This document shows, piece after piece, positions 47,772-57,959 of a stretch of 64,000 nucleotides of DNA. Location of the stretch: contig NZ_CP075523.1 of assembly GCF_018502385.1 (NCBI RefSeq), positions 2,294,001-2,358,000 on the forward strand. Reading direction: 5' to 3'. The notes beneath the pieces are model-generated. The model worked only from the letters and a program-made list of their open reading frames with translations. It did no database searches and was not told the origin of the DNA. Every line of letters starts with the position of its first letter. Positions within the stretch are counted from its first letter, which is position 1. The translations under genes were made by a program, and so were the position numbers. This DNA comes from Synechococcus sp. LA31. GTDB lineage: Bacteria; Cyanobacteriota; Cyanobacteriia; PCC-6307; Cyanobiaceae.

Positions 47772-48284
47772 TTAAAGCCACCACCAGCTGCTGAACGCCG
47801 CCGCCTGGCCGCAGGGCTGATCACCGGGGCCCCAGAGGGTCCACAGGCGGGCGTTGTGGATCTGGAAGCGGCGGCCGCTCTTGCTGATGCGCACGCCGGT
47901 GTAGCCCTCGCTGGCGTGTTGCTGCAGGGCGGTGGCGAGCATCCGGGCGCGGCCGGCGCGCTCCTGTGGTTCGGCCGTGAGCCGTGAGGGCATGCCGATC
48001 ATCTCGGCCCAGGGGCGCTCCCAGAGCTGCAGGGCGGCGGCGTTGGCATAGATCAGCGTGGGATCGGTGCCGCCGTCGTGGGCGAGCACCACGGTGTCGG
48101 CCCCGAACAGCTCCTGGGGGGCATGCGTGTTGAGGCCGCCGGCAAGGAGTGGGCGGCCGAAGGCCTTATCAAACGAGCTCAGGATGCAACTAGCCAGGTG
48201 TTGTTTGCCCGGCGTGAGCCAGGGGGCCGGCGCCTGGGCGACGGCGAGGCGCCGCAGGCGCCGGCGGCGGGCCTGCAGCATCAT
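47772..48284 (-). CDS. MEKHLA-domain protein
   Basis: 170 residues from ATG 48284. The PAS-like MEKHLA domain fills most of the protein: LFGADTVVLAHDGGTDPTLIYANAAALQLWERPWAEMIGMPSRLTAEPQERAGRARML, then GYTGVRISKSGRRFQIHNARLWTLWGPGDQPCGQAAAF. The domain is known from plants and bacteria as a possible ligand or redox-sensing PAS variant. The start is 2 nt after the SWIM gene's stop, making it the last gene of the SNF2 operon. Confidence 0.82.
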   Translation of the reverse strand: MMLQARRRRLRRLAVAQAPAPWLTPGKQHLASCILSSFDKAFGRPLLAGGLNTHAPQELFGADTVVLAHDGGTDPTLIYANAAALQLWERPWAEMIGMPSRLTAEPQERAGRARMLATALQQHASEGYTGVRISKSGRRFQIHNARLWTLWGPGDQPCGQAAAFSSWWWL

Positions 48285-48286
48285 GC

Positions 48287-49213
48287 TCAGCCCGTGTCGG
48301 CGTCGCCGTTGTGGCTGCCGGCAGCCATGGCGGTCGCCATGGCGCTGGTGCTGCAGGCCGCCCCATGGGCCTTGAGCTGCTCCACAAACTGCTTGCCGGC
48401 TTCGGGGAAGCGGCCGTCTTCCGCCAGAGGTAGCGGACCGGCTTCATCCAGACCTGTATCGCCCTCCATCGCCGGGGTGATCACCACGAGCCCCGGATCA
48501 AGGGCTGCGCCGTAGCTCCACCAGCGGTTGGGATCGCGGATGGCGGCGGGAGCGGGATTGAGAGAGCCTTCGGCGGTGGGTGGAGGGGGGGCGTCGGCTG
48601 GAGCTGCCTCCTGTGCTGCTTTGGCCTCTTTGGCTTTCTTTGCCAGCAACGCCCGCCGCTTCACCGCCAGATCGCTGAGCAGCTGGGCGCGGGTGCGGCC
48701 CCGCAACTGGAAGAGCACGAAGGGGTCTTCACTGAAGCGCTCGCCCATCAGGTAATAGACGGCGCTCACGTGTTTGCAGGGATTGATCTTGTCGGGGCAG
48801 GTGCATTCGCTGCGCACCTCCTGCAACTTGAACGGGAACAGGCGGCGGCCGCTGGCGGCGAAGGCGCGTTCGATGTCTTGCGGCATCACGCCGGCTAGAA
48901 GCTGGGCCGACCAGCGCGCTTTTTGGCCAAGGGCCTCGAGCACGTAGCCCCAGTCGTCGTCGCTGAGCACATCGAGCCAGAGCTTCACCTTGTAGGGGTC
49001 TTCGCCGCTGCCCTGCACGCGGGCATGCACGCGGCGCCCTTCAAAGCGGATCGAGAGCACGTTGCCGCTACGGGCGTACTCCCAGGCGCGCTCGAGCCGT
49101 TTCTTGAAGCGATAGCCATTGATCAGCTCCATCCACTGCTCCACCCACCAGGGCTGCTGGCCCAGGCCTTGATCGCCCAGTTGGGTGGTGATGCCGTTGG
49201 GGGTGATGGTCAT
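48287..49213 (-). CDS. SWIM zinc-finger protein
   Basis: 308 residues. The SWIM motif CxC...CxH is C137, C139, C146, H148 (CTCPDKINPCKH). The N-terminal half has an YRFKKRLERAWEYARSG start and an WLDVLSDDDWGYVLEAL segment. The C-terminal third is Ala/Pro-rich and linker-like. SWIM proteins are often encoded next to SNF2-type helicases in bacteria and are thought to aid DNA or protein binding. Its start overlaps the MNT stop (ATGA). Confidence 0.88.
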   Translation of the reverse strand: MTITPNGITTQLGDQGLGQQPWWVEQWMELINGYRFKKRLERAWEYARSGNVLSIRFEGRRVHARVQGSGEDPYKVKLWLDVLSDDDWGYVLEALGQKARWSAQLLAGVMPQDIERAFAASGRRLFPFKLQEVRSECTCPDKINPCKHVSAVYYLMGERFSEDPFVLFQLRGRTRAQLLSDLAVKRRALLAKKAKEAKAAQEAAPADAPPPPTAEGSLNPAPAAIRDPNRWWSYGAALDPGLVVITPAMEGDTGLDEAGPLPLAEDGRFPEAGKQFVEQLKAHGAACSTSAMATAMAAGSHNGDADTG

Positions 49214-49506
49214 GGCAGAGGAATACCGACTCGCTCGATGTGCTGGCGCAGGCCGTTGTGCTGCAGAGATTCCCAGTGGGTTACATCAAATAGATAGGGG
49301 GTGGGCAGTTGGTCGAGGGCGTCGAGGAGGGCGGCACTGCAATTCTCATCGGCGCTGAAGGCCAGGTCGATATCGGAGCCGCGCCAATACCGCCCCATGG
49401 CTCTGGATCCATACAACTTCACCCAATGCAGTTGGGGGAAGCGGTCGTGCAGACAGCGGTGGATCGCTTGGAGCGTCTGCTCCGGCAGGCCCGTATCGGA
49501 ATTCAT
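49210..49506 (-). CDS. MNT-type nucleotidyltransferase
   Basis: 98 residues from ATG 49506. Minimal nucleotidyltransferase fold: KLYGSRAMGRYWRGSDIDLAF gives G33-S34 and catalytic D45/D47, with a third acidic residue at D74 (YLFDV). In HEPN/MNT toxin-antitoxin pairs the MNT protein is the antitoxin and transfers AMP to the HEPN toxin. Both ends overlap neighbours by 4 nt (ATGA): HEPN upstream, SWIM downstream. Confidence 0.9.
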   Translation of the reverse strand: MNSDTGLPEQTLQAIHRCLHDRFPQLHWVKLYGSRAMGRYWRGSDIDLAFSADENCSAALLDALDQLPTPYLFDVTHWESLQHNGLRQHIERVGIPLP

Positions 49507-49940
49507 GGTGTCTCCTCCTCCAGGCGCTGGATCAGGGCGTGACGAAGCCACTGCAGTTCAGCCAGATAGCGGTCGGTGATCAAGCGTGTGGCCTCTGCGG
49601 CCCTGGCCTGGTCATCGGTGTGGGTCATCAGATTGCGCTGCTCGAGCATGTCGATCCAGAGCTGACCGTGTTCCACCAGCCCGGTGGCGAAAGCTTGTTT
49701 GATCACCTCGCGCGGGAGCTTGGCATCGATCCCGTTCCAGGCCAGCAGATCCTTGAGGGTTTTCCAGCTCAGCTCAAAGCTGAACTCATAGGCCTTGATC
49801 AAGGCGATCACCATCAGCTCGTTGGTCGGTATCGCCTGGTGGGCCTCAACCGCCGCCTCCAGCTGCCGCAAGGCCCGTTGCAGGTTTTCAAAGCGTTGTT
49901 TCCAGCGCACATCGCTTTGCTCGGGTCCCAGCGGCGTCAT
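49503..49940 (-). CDS. HEPN-domain protein (HI0074/NTase substrate-binding type)
   Basis: 145 residues. The family pattern RFENLQRALRQLEAAVE ... YEFSFELSWKTLKDLLAWNG ... RNLMTHTDD is complete. The RX4H motif of HEPN RNases is R102...H107, but the residue two after His is Asp (D109), where the HEPN/MNT family normally has the Tyr that the partner nucleotidyltransferase adenylylates. It starts 4 nt after the helicase stop and overlaps the MNT gene by 4 nt. Confidence 0.88.
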   Translation of the reverse strand: MTPLGPEQSDVRWKQRFENLQRALRQLEAAVEAHQAIPTNELMVIALIKAYEFSFELSWKTLKDLLAWNGIDAKLPREVIKQAFATGLVEHGQLWIDMLEQRNLMTHTDDQARAAEATRLITDRYLAELQWLRHALIQRLEEETP

Positions 49941-49944
49941 CGCG

Positions 49945-52900
49945 TCAGTCCTCGCTGAGGGTCACCAGGTCCTTGAGCTGGCGCACGTCCATGCCGCCGA
50001 GCCAGTCTTCGCCGGAGCCCACGATGTCTTCGGCCAGTTTCGACTTCTCCTTGATCATCCGGTCGATGCGCTCCTCCACCGAACCGCTGGTGATGAACTT
50101 GTGCACCATCACGCGGTTCTGCTGGCCGATCCGGTAGGCACGGTCGGTGGCCTGGTTTTCCACGGCCGGGTTCCACCAGCGATCGATGTGGAACACGTGG
50201 CTGGCGCGGGTGAGGTTGAGGCCCACGCCGCCAGCCTTGAGCGACAGCAGGAACAGCTGCGGGCCGCGGGGATCGTCTTGGAAGCGGTCCACCATCGCCT
50301 GGCGTTCGGCCTTGCTGGTGTTGCCGTACAAGAACGGCACTGGCTGCTTCCACTTCTGCTCGAGGTGGGCCTTGAGCAGATGGCCCCATTCGGCGAATTG
50401 GGTGAACAGCAGGGCGCGATCGCCTGCTTCGATCACTTCTTCGAGAATCTCTTCAAGGCGCTGCACCTTGGCGCTGCGGGCGGCGAACTCCTTGAAGAAG
50501 CCCACATCGCTGGGGTCGGGATCCTGCTTGAGGGCCAGGGCTGGGTGGTTGCAGATCTGCTTGAGCTTGGTGAGCAGCGCCAGCACCTGGCCGTGCTTTT
50601 GCCCCAGTGGAGCCCGGGCGATCGCATCGAGGCTCTCCTCCACGGTTTGGTTGTAGAGCTTTTTTTGCTCGGGGGCGAGCCCCACCCATTCGCTCAGCTC
50701 CACCTTCTCCGGCAGGTCGGAAATGATTGATTTGTCGGTTTTCAGGCGCCGCAGGATGAAGGGGCTCACCCGGCTCTTGAGGTCGCGCAGCGACGACATA
50801 TCGCCATAGCGCTCGATCGGCAGCCGGTAGCGCTGGCGGAAGAAGGGTTCATCGCCGAGCACCTTGGGATTGAGGAAATCCATCAGTGCCCACAGTTCGC
50901 TGACGCGGTTTTCCACCGGCGTGCCGGTGAGGGCGATGCGGAAGCGGGGGCCGCATTTGCTGCCTCGCCCGGGGCGGCCCAGATCCCGCGCTGCCATCGA
51001 TTGTTTGGCGTTGTGGTTCTTGATCGCTTGGGCTTCATCGATCACCATGCCCTGCCAGTCGATCGCTTCGAGCAGTTCGCTGTCGCGCTGGAGCAGGCCG
51101 TAGGTGGTGAGCACCAGGTCCACGCCCTTGAGCGCTTTCTTGATCGCTTCGGGGCTGTTGGGCCGGCGCGGGCCGTAGTGCTCGTTCACCACCAGATCGG
51201 GGGTGAACGCTGCTGCCTCCCGCTTCCAGTTGGTGAGCACCGAGGTGGGCGCCACAAGCAGCACCGGCCGCTTCAACTCTTGCTCGGCCTTGAGATGTTG
51301 CAGGAAGGCGAGCAGCTGAATCGTTTTGCCCAGACCCATGTCGTCGGCCAGGCAGGCGCCCTGATCGAAGCGATGCAGGAAGGCGAGCCAGCCCAGACCG
51401 CGCTCTTGATACGGGCGCAGCTGGCCGGCGAAGCCAGGCGGGGCCGGCAGGGGGTCGGGGGCTTTCTGCTGGTGGTACTGCTCGAGCACCGCCTGCAGCC
51501 GTGGGCCTGCGGTGAAGGCATGCACGGGCAGGCGCTGCAGGGTTTCGCCTTCGTTGCCGGTGATGCGCAGGGCGTCGTCGAGGCTGAAGGGGGGCTCGGC
51601 GGCGCAAAACTTTTCGGCGTTTTTGAGATCAAGGGGCCTCAGCTCGATCCAGGCGCCCTTGTGCTGCACCAGTGGGCTGCGCTTCGCCGCCAGCTTCTCC
51701 AGATCGCGCAGGTTGAGGGTGACGCCGCCGATCATGAACTCCCAGCGCCACTCGAGCGTTTCGCCGAGGGTGAAGCCGCGGGATTTTTCGGGTAGCTCGG
51801 CGGTGATCGCCAGGCCCAGGCGCGAGGCCAGGCCGCCCGAGAGGCTGGCGGGCAGCACCACGCCCACGCCCACATCCCGCAGGCGGCTGGCGGCGGTGCG
51901 CACCAGCACGAAGGCCTCCGCCGGGGTGAGTTGCATCGCTTCGGGGGTGGCGGCATCGAGGCCCCGCTCGATCGGCTCAAACGCCAGCAGCGCTCGGCCC
52001 AGACCTTCCAGCAGCAACGCCCCGGGTTGCTCCAGTTGAATTTCACCCAGGGCCAGATTGCCGTCGCCAGCACCCCAGACGATGCCGGCGGGCACCCGCA
52101 GGCTGGGGTCGGCCTCGGCCTGCAGCCCGAAGCGCAGTTCCCAAAGCTCCTCCCCCTCGGGCGGGGTGAACAGCTCCAGGCAGGCTCGGGCCGGCGCCAC
52201 CTTGCCGGCCACGGTTTCGCGCCAGTGGTGGCTGGCGATGGCCAGGCGCTCCTGGTCTTCCTCATCCAGCTGGAGCTTGCCGTCGTGGCTGGACAGCCCC
52301 TCCTGCCAGGCCTCCAGCAGCGGATCAAGGCCCTCGCCGCCAGGGGCGAAGGCGGCCCGCAGCTGGCCATCCACCAGCTTCTCCACGATGCTGGCCACCA
52401 GCAAACGGTTGGAGCGGGGGCGGCCGCAGGCCAGATGGGTGTCGGCGCTTGAGGCGGCTACCACCTGGGGCATGCGCAGGGCCAGTTCTTCGAGGCGGCG
52501 GCGATCGTCTTCGCGGTTGAGCAGGGGCAGCCAGCTGGCCTTGTCATCGGCGGTACCGGGCAGCCAGCGGCCGCGGGCGATCAGGCTTAGGCACCAGCGC
52601 TGGAGGTGGCACCACCACAGCAGGTCATCGCCGAGGCCGGCCGCCTCGGTGCCGGACAGTGGCAGCTGATTGAGCCATTCGGCCGCAGGGCCGGGCTTAA
52701 GGAACCAACCCTCCAGCTGCCAGGGCCACCAGGTGAGGTCTTTGGGCAGGGGCTCACCGGCTTGCATCGGCAGGCCGCTCCAGGCGGCGGCGGCACTGCT
52801 CTTCTGGCCGCGGCTGAGCTGCTGGCGGCTGGGCAGGGTGAGGGTGATGGCGGCTTGGCGCAGGTCTTCCGACCAGAACTGGTTGTCGTCCAGCCAGGTG

Positions 52901-53076
52901 GCCAGGTCGTCGAGGTTGAGGCTGAGGGGGTGCAACGGCGCTTCGCCGCTGGGGCTCACCGGTTCAGCTACGCGCCAGGTGTCCGCCCAGATGAACAGGC
53001 CCGCGCTTGGGGCCTTGCCCTTGGCGAAGCTGCCCTGCGGAACGACGGGCAGCCAGGTGGCATGCAGCAGGCTCAT
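49945..53076 (-). CDS. SNF2-family helicase with SNF2-associated (DUF3670) domain
   Basis: 1043 residues. About 1-500 carries the bacterial SNF2-associated region ([47 protein letters not shown]). Motor domain: [29 protein letters not shown] (Walker A about 577), DEAQ in [18 protein letters not shown] (about 680), TGTPVENR, and the C-terminal HELICc part with [62 protein letters not shown]. It is an ATP-dependent DNA translocase. First large gene of a packed operon running to the MEKHLA gene. Confidence 0.95.
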   Translation of the reverse strand: MSLLHATWLPVVPQGSFAKGKAPSAGLFIWADTWRVAEPVSPSGEAPLHPLSLNLDDLATWLDDNQFWSEDLRQAAITLTLPSRQQLSRGQKSSAAAAWSGLPMQAGEPLPKDLTWWPWQLEGWFLKPGPAAEWLNQLPLSGTEAAGLGDDLLWWCHLQRWCLSLIARGRWLPGTADDKASWLPLLNREDDRRRLEELALRMPQVVAASSADTHLACGRPRSNRLLVASIVEKLVDGQLRAAFAPGGEGLDPLLEAWQEGLSSHDGKLQLDEEDQERLAIASHHWRETVAGKVAPARACLELFTPPEGEELWELRFGLQAEADPSLRVPAGIVWGAGDGNLALGEIQLEQPGALLLEGLGRALLAFEPIERGLDAATPEAMQLTPAEAFVLVRTAASRLRDVGVGVVLPASLSGGLASRLGLAITAELPEKSRGFTLGETLEWRWEFMIGGVTLNLRDLEKLAAKRSPLVQHKGAWIELRPLDLKNAEKFCAAEPPFSLDDALRITGNEGETLQRLPVHAFTAGPRLQAVLEQYHQQKAPDPLPAPPGFAGQLRPYQERGLGWLAFLHRFDQGACLADDMGLGKTIQLLAFLQHLKAEQELKRPVLLVAPTSVLTNWKREAAAFTPDLVVNEHYGPRRPNSPEAIKKALKGVDLVLTTYGLLQRDSELLEAIDWQGMVIDEAQAIKNHNAKQSMAARDLGRPGRGSKCGPRFRIALTGTPVENRVSELWALMDFLNPKVLGDEPFFRQRYRLPIERYGDMSSLRDLKSRVSPFILRRLKTDKSIISDLPEKVELSEWVGLAPEQKKLYNQTVEESLDAIARAPLGQKHGQVLALLTKLKQICNHPALALKQDPDPSDVGFFKEFAARSAKVQRLEEILEEVIEAGDRALLFTQFAEWGHLLKAHLEQKWKQPVPFLYGNTSKAERQAMVDRFQDDPRGPQLFLLSLKAGGVGLNLTRASHVFHIDRWWNPAVENQATDRAYRIGQQNRVMVHKFITSGSVEERIDRMIKEKSKLAEDIVGSGEDWLGGMDVRQLKDLVTLSED

Positions 53077-53095
53077 GGAGGCGGGGCCTGGGGAG

Positions 53096-53563
53096 TCAGG
53101 GGCGCGGGATCACGGTGGCCCGTGCTGCGAAAACTCGCGGCAGAACCTGCGATCCGTGCAACACCAGTGCGGCGCCGATCAGCGGCAGCCAAGCACGAAC
53201 GAGCTCCATCATCACAGTTGGACCGACCTGCGCCAAGGCCGGCAGCCAGGGTTGGGGCAGCGGCCATGGGCTTAGGGGCGGTAAAGCCAGGCTGTGGATG
53301 CCGCACACGGCTCCTACCAAACCAGCTTGGAGGTGGCTGTCGTCGGGGTCGGCGCGCTGCAGATGAAAGGCCAGAAGGCCATAGAAGAAGCCGCAGCCTC
53401 CGCCGCGTAGTGCTGCCTCCAGGCCCCAGGGCAAGCCAAAGATCAACGCACTCAGCCCGGCCCCCACAGCCCAGCCAATCGAGCGCAGCCTCAGCTGGGC
53501 GCGCGATGGACCTGGGGCTGTGGAGGCTTCGCAGCTGCTGGTGGCGGCGGAAGGGGCGCTCAT
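53096..53563 (-). CDS. Hypothetical membrane protein upstream of the helicase
   Basis: 155 residues from ATG 53563. Two to three hydrophobic segments (about 30-70, [20 protein letters not shown] and [16 protein letters not shown]; 120-140, [14 protein letters not shown]). No motif recognised. It ends 19 nt before the helicase start and may lead the same transcript. It diverges from alaS (41 bp gap). Confidence 0.6.
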   Translation of the reverse strand: MSAPSAATSSCEASTAPGPSRAQLRLRSIGWAVGAGLSALIFGLPWGLEAALRGGGCGFFYGLLAFHLQRADPDDSHLQAGLVGAVCGIHSLALPPLSPWPLPQPWLPALAQVGPTVMMELVRAWLPLIGAALVLHGSQVLPRVFAARATVIPRP

Positions 53564-53604
53564 GCTGCGCGATCATGCCCGGTTCAGGCTTTTCTTGCTT
53601 CGCC

Positions 53605-56244
53605 ATGGCTGCCGCCGCCCCTCGCACCGGTGCTGAGATCCGCGCGGCCTTCCTGGATTTCTATGAGCAGCGCGGCCACAAGCCCATGGCCAGCGCTTCG
53701 CTGGTGCCGGAAGACCCCACGGTGTTGCTCACCATCGCCGGCATGCTCCCGTTCAAGCCGGTGTTTCTGGGGCAGCAGCAACGGCCGGCGCCACGCGCCA
53801 CCAGTTCCCAGAAGTGCATCCGCACCAACGACATCGAAAACGTGGGCCGCACCGCGCGCCATCACACGTTCTTCGAGATGCTCGGCAACTTCTCGTTTGG
53901 CGATTACTTCAAGGAGCAGGCGATTCAGTGGGCCTGGGAACTGAGCACTGGCGTGTTCGGTTTGTCGCCACAGAACCTCGTGGTGAGTGTGTTCCGCGAA
54001 GACGACGAGGCCGAGGCGATCTGGCGTGACGTGGTGGGGGTGAACCCCAAGCGGATCATCCGCATGGATGAGGCCGATAACTTCTGGGCTTCAGGCCCCA
54101 CTGGCCCCTGTGGTCCCTGCTCCGAGATCTATTACGACTTCAAGCCCGAACTCGGCGACGACGGCATCGATCTGGAGGACGACTCGCGCTTCATCGAGTT
54201 CTACAACTTGGTGTTCATGCAGTTCAACCGCGACGCGGAGGGCACCCTCACGCCGCTGGAGAACCGCAACATCGACACCGGCATGGGCCTCGAGCGGATG
54301 GCGCAGATCCTGCAGGCCGTTCCCAACAACTATGAAACTGACCTGATCTATCCGCTGATCGAAACGGCGGAGCAGTTGGCAGGGGTGGCGTATCCCGCCC
54401 TCGATGAGAAGGGCAAAACCAGCCTGAAGGTGATTGGCGACCACTCCCGCGCCATCACCCAATTGATCTGCGATGGTGTCACCGCCAGCAACCTCGGCCG
54501 CGGCTACATCCTGCGCCGGTTGCTGCGCCGCGTGGTGCGCCACGGACGTCTCCTCGGTATCGAGAAGCCGTTCCTGACGGCGATGGGTGAAGCGTCGATC
54601 GCGCTGATGCAGAGCGCCTACCCGCAGCTGGTTGAGCGGCGCGAGGTGATCCTGGCCGAGCTGCAGCGCGAAGAGGCCCGCTTCCTGGAAACCCTGGAGC
54701 GCGGCGAAAAGCTCCTGGCCGATGTGCTGGCGGCTAAGCCCAAGCAGATCTCTGGTGAGCAAGCTTTTGAGCTCTACGACACCTATGGCTTCCCGCTGGA
54801 GCTCACCGAGGAGATCGCCGAGGAGCACGGCCTCAGGGTGGATCTCGCAGGCTTTGAAGCGGCGATGGAGGCTCAGCGGCAGCGGGCCAAGGCCGCGGCA
54901 GTGAGCATTGATCTCACCCTGCAGGAAGCCATCGATCAGGTGGCGGCTGCTCTGGATGCCACCGCCTTCAAGGGCTACGAGGAACTGGAGCATCCCAGCT
55001 GTGTGCTGGCCCTGGTGGTGAACGGTGAGCCCGCCGAGCGCGCCAGCGCAGGCGATGCCGTGCAGCTGGTGCTCGATGTCACCCCCTTCTACGGCGAGGG
55101 CGGCGGCCAGATCGGCGACCGCGGTGTGCTCTCAGGCGATGGTGTGATCGTGGCGATTGAGGGCGTCAGCCGCAATCGCAGCGTGTTTGTGCACGGCGGC
55201 CGGATCGAGCGCGGCAGCCTGGCAGTGGGTGATCTGCTCACGGCCCAGGTGGACCGCAGCTGCCGCCGCCGCGCCCAGGCGAATCACACCGCCACACATC
55301 TGCTGCAGGCTGCGCTGAAGCAGGTGGTGGATCCGGGTATCGGCCAGGCCGGTTCGCTGGTGGACTTTGATCGCCTGCGCTTCGACTTCCACTGTCCCCG
55401 CGCTGTGAGCGCCGCTGAGCTCGAGCAGATCGAAGCCCTGATCAACGGCTGGATCAGCGAGGCCCACAGCCTCGAGGTGCAGGAGATGGCGATCGAGAAG
55501 GCCAAGGCCGCCGGCGCTGTGGCGATGTTTGGTGAGAAATACGCCGATGTGGTGCGGGTGGTGGATGTGCCCGGTGTGTCGATGGAGCTCTGCGGCGGCA
55601 CCCACGTGGCGAACACCGCCGAAATCGGCCTGTTCAAAATTGTGAGTGAGAGTGGCGTGGCGGCCGGGATCCGGCGCATTGAAGCCGTGGCAGGCCCCGC
55701 GGTGCTCGCTTACCTCAACGAGCGCGATGGGGTGGTGAAGCAGCTGGGCGAGCGCTTCAAGGCCCAGCCCGCCGAAATCGTGGATCGCGTGGTGCAGCTG
55801 ACCGATGAGCTCAAGGCCAGTCAGAAGGCCCTGGCTGCAGCGCGTGAGGAGCTGGCCCTGGCGAAGTCGGCGGCGCTGGCTGGGCAGGCGGTGTCCGTGG
55901 GTGCGCACCAGCTGCTGGTGGCCCGCCTCGATGGCGTGGAGGGTGGCGGCCTGCAGAGCGCGGCCCAGGGACTGGTCGATCAACTGGGCGATGGCGCGGC
56001 CGTGGTGCTGGGCGGCCTGCCTGATCCCGCGGAGCTGGGCAAGGTGATCCTGGTGGCGGCCTTTGGCAAGGCGGTGATTGCGGCAGGCCCCAAGGCCGGA
56101 GCCTTCATCGGTGGCATCGCCAAGGCTTGCGGCGGCGGCGGCGGCGGTCGGCCCAACTTGGCTCAGGCTGGTGGCCGCGATGGCGCAGCCCTCGATGGTG
56201 CCCTCGATCAGGCCCGCGCTGAGCTCACGGCGGCGCTGGGCTGA
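53605..56244 (+). CDS. alaS: Alanyl-tRNA synthetase
   Basis: 879 residues from ATG 53605 ([25 protein letters not shown]). Class II core with motif 2 [14 protein letters not shown] and GLERMAQ; editing domain with H561/H565 (HTATHLL) and C663/H667 (CGGTH); C-terminal C-Ala domain with [15 protein letters not shown]. Full length. A long in-frame extension upstream is an artefact of high GC. Confidence 0.98.
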   Translation: MAAAAPRTGAEIRAAFLDFYEQRGHKPMASASLVPEDPTVLLTIAGMLPFKPVFLGQQQRPAPRATSSQKCIRTNDIENVGRTARHHTFFEMLGNFSFGDYFKEQAIQWAWELSTGVFGLSPQNLVVSVFREDDEAEAIWRDVVGVNPKRIIRMDEADNFWASGPTGPCGPCSEIYYDFKPELGDDGIDLEDDSRFIEFYNLVFMQFNRDAEGTLTPLENRNIDTGMGLERMAQILQAVPNNYETDLIYPLIETAEQLAGVAYPALDEKGKTSLKVIGDHSRAITQLICDGVTASNLGRGYILRRLLRRVVRHGRLLGIEKPFLTAMGEASIALMQSAYPQLVERREVILAELQREEARFLETLERGEKLLADVLAAKPKQISGEQAFELYDTYGFPLELTEEIAEEHGLRVDLAGFEAAMEAQRQRAKAAAVSIDLTLQEAIDQVAAALDATAFKGYEELEHPSCVLALVVNGEPAERASAGDAVQLVLDVTPFYGEGGGQIGDRGVLSGDGVIVAIEGVSRNRSVFVHGGRIERGSLAVGDLLTAQVDRSCRRRAQANHTATHLLQAALKQVVDPGIGQAGSLVDFDRLRFDFHCPRAVSAAELEQIEALINGWISEAHSLEVQEMAIEKAKAAGAVAMFGEKYADVVRVVDVPGVSMELCGGTHVANTAEIGLFKIVSESGVAAGIRRIEAVAGPAVLAYLNERDGVVKQLGERFKAQPAEIVDRVVQLTDELKASQKALAAAREELALAKSAALAGQAVSVGAHQLLVARLDGVEGGGLQSAAQGLVDQLGDGAAVVLGGLPDPAELGKVILVAAFGKAVIAAGPKAGAFIGGIAKACGGGGGGRPNLAQAGGRDGAALDGALDQARAELTAALG

Positions 56245-56349
56245 TGCCCCGCCCGCAGGGCCAGCCGGATCGCGAACCGCTCCCTGCGGGTGGCACTCGG
56301 TGATAGCCGGGGAATGCTGCAGCTAGTTCGTTCTCAGGAGCTGCATGCC

Positions 56350-56553
56350 ATGGCCAGCAGCTTTTCCATCCATGCCCGCCAGCACTGGACCTTCCAGCTG
56401 GTGTTCCTGGGCAGTCGTCTCAGGCTCGAGGGTTGCCGTGCGGCCAACGGCCCGGGCGATGAGCCCCTGCACTGCTCCACCTGGCTGCAGCCGCAAGATG
56501 TCCCTTACGACGTAGCGCATGAGTTAATGGCGCATCCGAGCTGCTGCGTTTAA
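56350..56553 (+). CDS. Small hypothetical protein (67 residues)
   Basis: ATG 56350, MASSFSIHARQHWTFQLVFLGSRLRLEGCRAANGPGDEPLHCSTWLQPQDVPYDVAHELMAH. An earlier ATG at 56314 is possible. The sequence looks structured (alternating hydrophobic strands, two or three Cys). Isolated between alaS and a convergent gene. Confidence 0.5.
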   Translation: MASSFSIHARQHWTFQLVFLGSRLRLEGCRAANGPGDEPLHCSTWLQPQDVPYDVAHELMAHPSCCV

Positions 56554-56581
56554 CCCAGCTCCACCCGGTTGCGGCCGCCTG

Positions 56582-57139
56582 TCATCGCCGCAGGTCCTCC
56601 AAGTGATCCGCAGCAGCAGCGATCGAATGGCCCCGGCGGCGTAGGGCCGTGCAGGTTTGCTGCAGCAGGGCTGCATCGCCGCTGTGGGCGGCCTTGATTC
56701 CATCGAGCAGCAGGCCCACCAATTCGTTGCCCTGCAGGCAGCGCTGGCTGATCAGGTCGAGCAGTTCGATCGAGAGGTCGGCATCAAACAGCATCGCTTT
56801 GAGCAGCTGGTCGCTGTCCACGGCGATCAGCTGGGCGGGCGCATCGAGCACCTGCACATCGGCGGAATGCACGCCGTTGCCGAACAGCCCCATCTCCCCC
56901 AGCAGCTCTTCGGCTTCCACGATCGCCAGGGTGTGGGGGTGGCCATCGCTCTGTCGCACCTGGATGGCCACCGTGCCTTCGGTGAGGAGCAGCACCCGTT
57001 TGGCTGGGGCGCCCTGGCGCAGCAACAGTTCACCGGGTTCGGCGCGGAACTCCACCGGCACGATTTCGCTGTCGTGGGACGCCAGGAGCAGTTTCATCCG
57101 CTCCCGCACGATGCTGCGCTGTGTTTCGATCCCCCACAT
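56582..57139 (-). CDS. Cyclic-nucleotide-binding-domain protein without HTH
   Basis: 185 residues from ATG 57139. The cNMP-binding fold spans about 25-125: EFRAEPGELLLRQGAPAKRVLLLTEGTVAIQVRQ, GEMGLFGNGVHSADVQVLDAP. The phosphate-binding cassette is weak (no canonical Arg-Ala/Ser pair after GE). The C-terminal part is helical but has no helix-turn-helix. It diverges from a complete Crp/Fnr-type gene 109 bp away. Confidence 0.75.
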   Translation of the reverse strand: MWGIETQRSIVRERMKLLLASHDSEIVPVEFRAEPGELLLRQGAPAKRVLLLTEGTVAIQVRQSDGHPHTLAIVEAEELLGEMGLFGNGVHSADVQVLDAPAQLIAVDSDQLLKAMLFDADLSIELLDLISQRCLQGNELVGLLLDGIKAAHSGDAALLQQTCTALRRRGHSIAAAADHLEDLRR

Positions 57140-57248
57140 CGGCTGCCCTGCGGCGTGCGCTCATCCTGGTGGGGGTGTCCCCGCTTGGCCACTGGCATTG
57201 CCGTGGCGCTTCAACTGGGCTTGGGTGGTTCCGCTCCCCTGCACGGTC

Positions 57249-57959
57249 ATGGCCGATTTCACCCCTGAGCAGCTCCAGGCCTGGCCGCTGTTCGCTTCCC
57301 TCAGCGCCGAGCAGTGCACGCAGCTGCTCGATCGCCACCTCCAGAGCAGCCATGGCCCGGAGCAAGTGTTTGTGATGGAGCAGGACTGGGGTGAGTCGCT
57401 GTTCCTGTTGCGGAGCGGCATGGCGAAGGTGCGCACCACCACCGCTGATGGCGACGAGGTGGTGATGTCGGTGTTGGGGGAAGGTGATGTGTTCGGGGAG
57501 ATGGCGGCCCTCGATGGCGCAGCCCGCTCGGCCGACGTGGTGGCGCTCACGCCGGTGACCTTGGTGAAGCTGCGGGCCGCACCGTTTGCGGGCTTGCTAC
57601 AGCAGGACGCCGGTTTTGCCCTGGCCCTGGCGCGGCTGGAGGCCTCACGGCTGCGGGATCTCAACCAGCGTTTCGCGATCCAGAGCGGAGATGCCACCAC
57701 ACGCTTGCTCGATGCATTGGCCTACCTGGCCCGGCGCAGCAGCAGCGCCAATGATCCCCAGGCGGTGATCCCGGCGCTGGCACAACGGGAGCTGGGTCTC
57801 CTGGCCGGCTTGGCGCGGGAGACGGCCTCGCGCACCCTGAGCAAATTGCGCAGTCGCGGCACGGTGGACGAGCTGGAGGGTGGTCTGCGGATCGCAGATC
57901 TGCAGCCGCTGATCAAGCGTGGGCTGCTGCCAGCGGATGCGGCTCACTCCTGCAGATAG
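57249..57959 (+). CDS. Crp/Fnr-family transcriptional regulator
   Basis: 236 residues from ATG 57249. cNMP-binding domain with LFLLRSGMAKVRTTTADGDEVVMSVLGEGDVFGEMAALDGAARSADVVAL, dimerisation helix, then a winged helix with QRELGLLAGLARETASRTLSKLRSRG as the recognition region. The effector is not known. Pairs divergently with the HTH-less cNMP-binding protein. The 3' end overlaps the convergent speA stop by 16 nt. Confidence 0.88.
   Translation: MADFTPEQLQAWPLFASLSAEQCTQLLDRHLQSSHGPEQVFVMEQDWGESLFLLRSGMAKVRTTTADGDEVVMSVLGEGDVFGEMAALDGAARSADVVALTPVTLVKLRAAPFAGLLQQDAGFALALARLEASRLRDLNQRFAIQSGDATTRLLDALAYLARRSSSANDPQAVIPALAQRELGLLAGLARETASRTLSKLRSRGTVDELEGGLRIADLQPLIKRGLLPADAAHSCR

Noticed and set aside
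52606-53604. Long in-frame upstream extension of alaS
   Set aside because: Sequence before ATG 53605 is antisense to the helicase and membrane-protein genes; AlaRS homology starts at the ATG.
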